Shown here: one piece after another, positions 5,945-6,310 of the stretch
Layout of the letters: each line of letters opens with the position of its first letter
Position numbering within the stretch: position 1 is the first letter of the stretch
NCBI GenBank assembly: GCA_030614245.1
Contig: JAUWKK010000177.1
Span: 1 to 6,310, forward strand
Length of the DNA: 6,310 nucleotides
Source: Planctomycetota bacterium
GTDB lineage: Bacteria > Planctomycetota > PUPC01 > JABMSA01 > JAUWKK01
Reading direction: 5' to 3'
The notes under the pieces: generated by a model
Told to the model about the DNA's origin: nothing
The model's database searches: none
The model's input: the letters and a program-made list of their open reading frames with translations, nothing else
Translations under genes and position numbers: made by a program

Positions 5945-6310
5945 ATGCAGTGCGTACCAACGCTTCTGCAACGGGAGCTGTTCGACAATGACCTCGCCGA
6001 GGTCAGGGCCGACGACGGCGTGCGATACATTCTGCGGCGCAATCCGTTCCGCGCGAGCGAGATCCGTGCGACCCGCGACGACAAACTCCGGTCGCTGCGC
6101 AAGTTCGCCGACAGCCGGACGCGGTATCTCGCCGAGCATCCCCGGGCGAAAGTTGAAGTGGCGCTGCGCAACACAGCCCGCCGGTGCGAGAAGTTGCGGC
6201 TCTCGGACTGGGCGAGTGTGAAGGCGGAGGGCCGAAAGATCAGCGTCTCGGTCGACGCCGCCCGCGTGACGCTGCCCGAAGCTCTGCCGAACAAGGGGGT
6301 AATTGTAGCC
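5945..6310 (+). pseudogene. IS1634-like (IS4 superfamily) transposase fragment, N-terminus missing
   Basis: An open frame of 122 codons runs from an ATG at 5945 past the right edge, directly preceded by an in-frame TAA (5942-5944). The product begins MQCVPTLLQRELFDNDLAEV. It continues with GVRYILRRNPFRASEI, TRDDKLRSLRKF, RYLAEHPRAKVEVALR and a late SDWASVKAEGRKISVSVD segment. This order (LFD, then RYxLRRNPxRAxE, then a long helical stretch with YLxEHPRA, then a W/GR/VD segment) is what I remember of the later half of IS1634-family transposases, normally about 500-600 aa. Several hundred N-terminal residues are absent, and a CATTCTGAG-type repeat lies there instead. The fragment is therefore very likely inactive, and the ATG is probably accidental. 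The rest, including any IS terminal inverted repeat, lies beyond the window. Confidence 0.75.

Noticed and set aside
5902..6294. Minus-strand open frames across the transposase remnant
   Set aside because: The plus strand carries recognisable IS1634-like motifs over the same bases; the minus-strand frames also run through the repeat and show no family features.

Overview
This GC-rich bacterial window carries five consecutive chromosomal genes, all on the minus strand, and a broken transposase on the plus strand at the right edge. Nothing identifies the species. The mix of HEAT and TPR repeat proteins, poor Shine-Dalgarno sites on some genes, a CstA-type transporter and many short dispersed palindromic repeats would fit Planctomycetota or another environmental phylum with repeat-rich intergenic regions. 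That is a low-confidence inference.

Read along the minus strand (right to left), the layout is: a GNAT-type acetyltransferase (5727-4975) with its own sigma70-like promoter; a 285-bp block made entirely of three copies of a nested palindromic repeat (4974-4690); a putative lipoprotein of unknown function (4686-3895); a TPR protein (3898-2837) whose ATG overlaps the lipoprotein stop in an ATGA junction; a 109-bp gap full of short tandem repeats; a carbon-starvation/peptide transporter of the CstA family (2727-709); and a HEAT-repeat protein that runs off the left edge (637-1). Right of the GNAT gene lie a detached half copy of the palindromic repeat, a second type of short palindromic repeat (CATTCTGAG type) and the internal part of an IS1634-like (IS4 superfamily) transposase missing its N-terminus.

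The lipoprotein and TPR protein look like a translationally coupled pair. CstA is a peptide or pyruvate uptake permease by family; it and the HEAT protein each have a strong AAGGAG ribosome site. No common pathway for the five genes can be read from the sequence.

The most notable signals are non-coding. The nested 10-bp modular palindromes replace the whole GNAT-lipoprotein spacer. An 8-bp repeat supplies the TPR stop codon. Three tandem CTCCTTT copies in the cstA leader are complementary to the cstA ribosome site. I see no CRISPR array, tRNA, rRNA, toxin-antitoxin pair, phage or defence system, and no convincing new multi-gene system.
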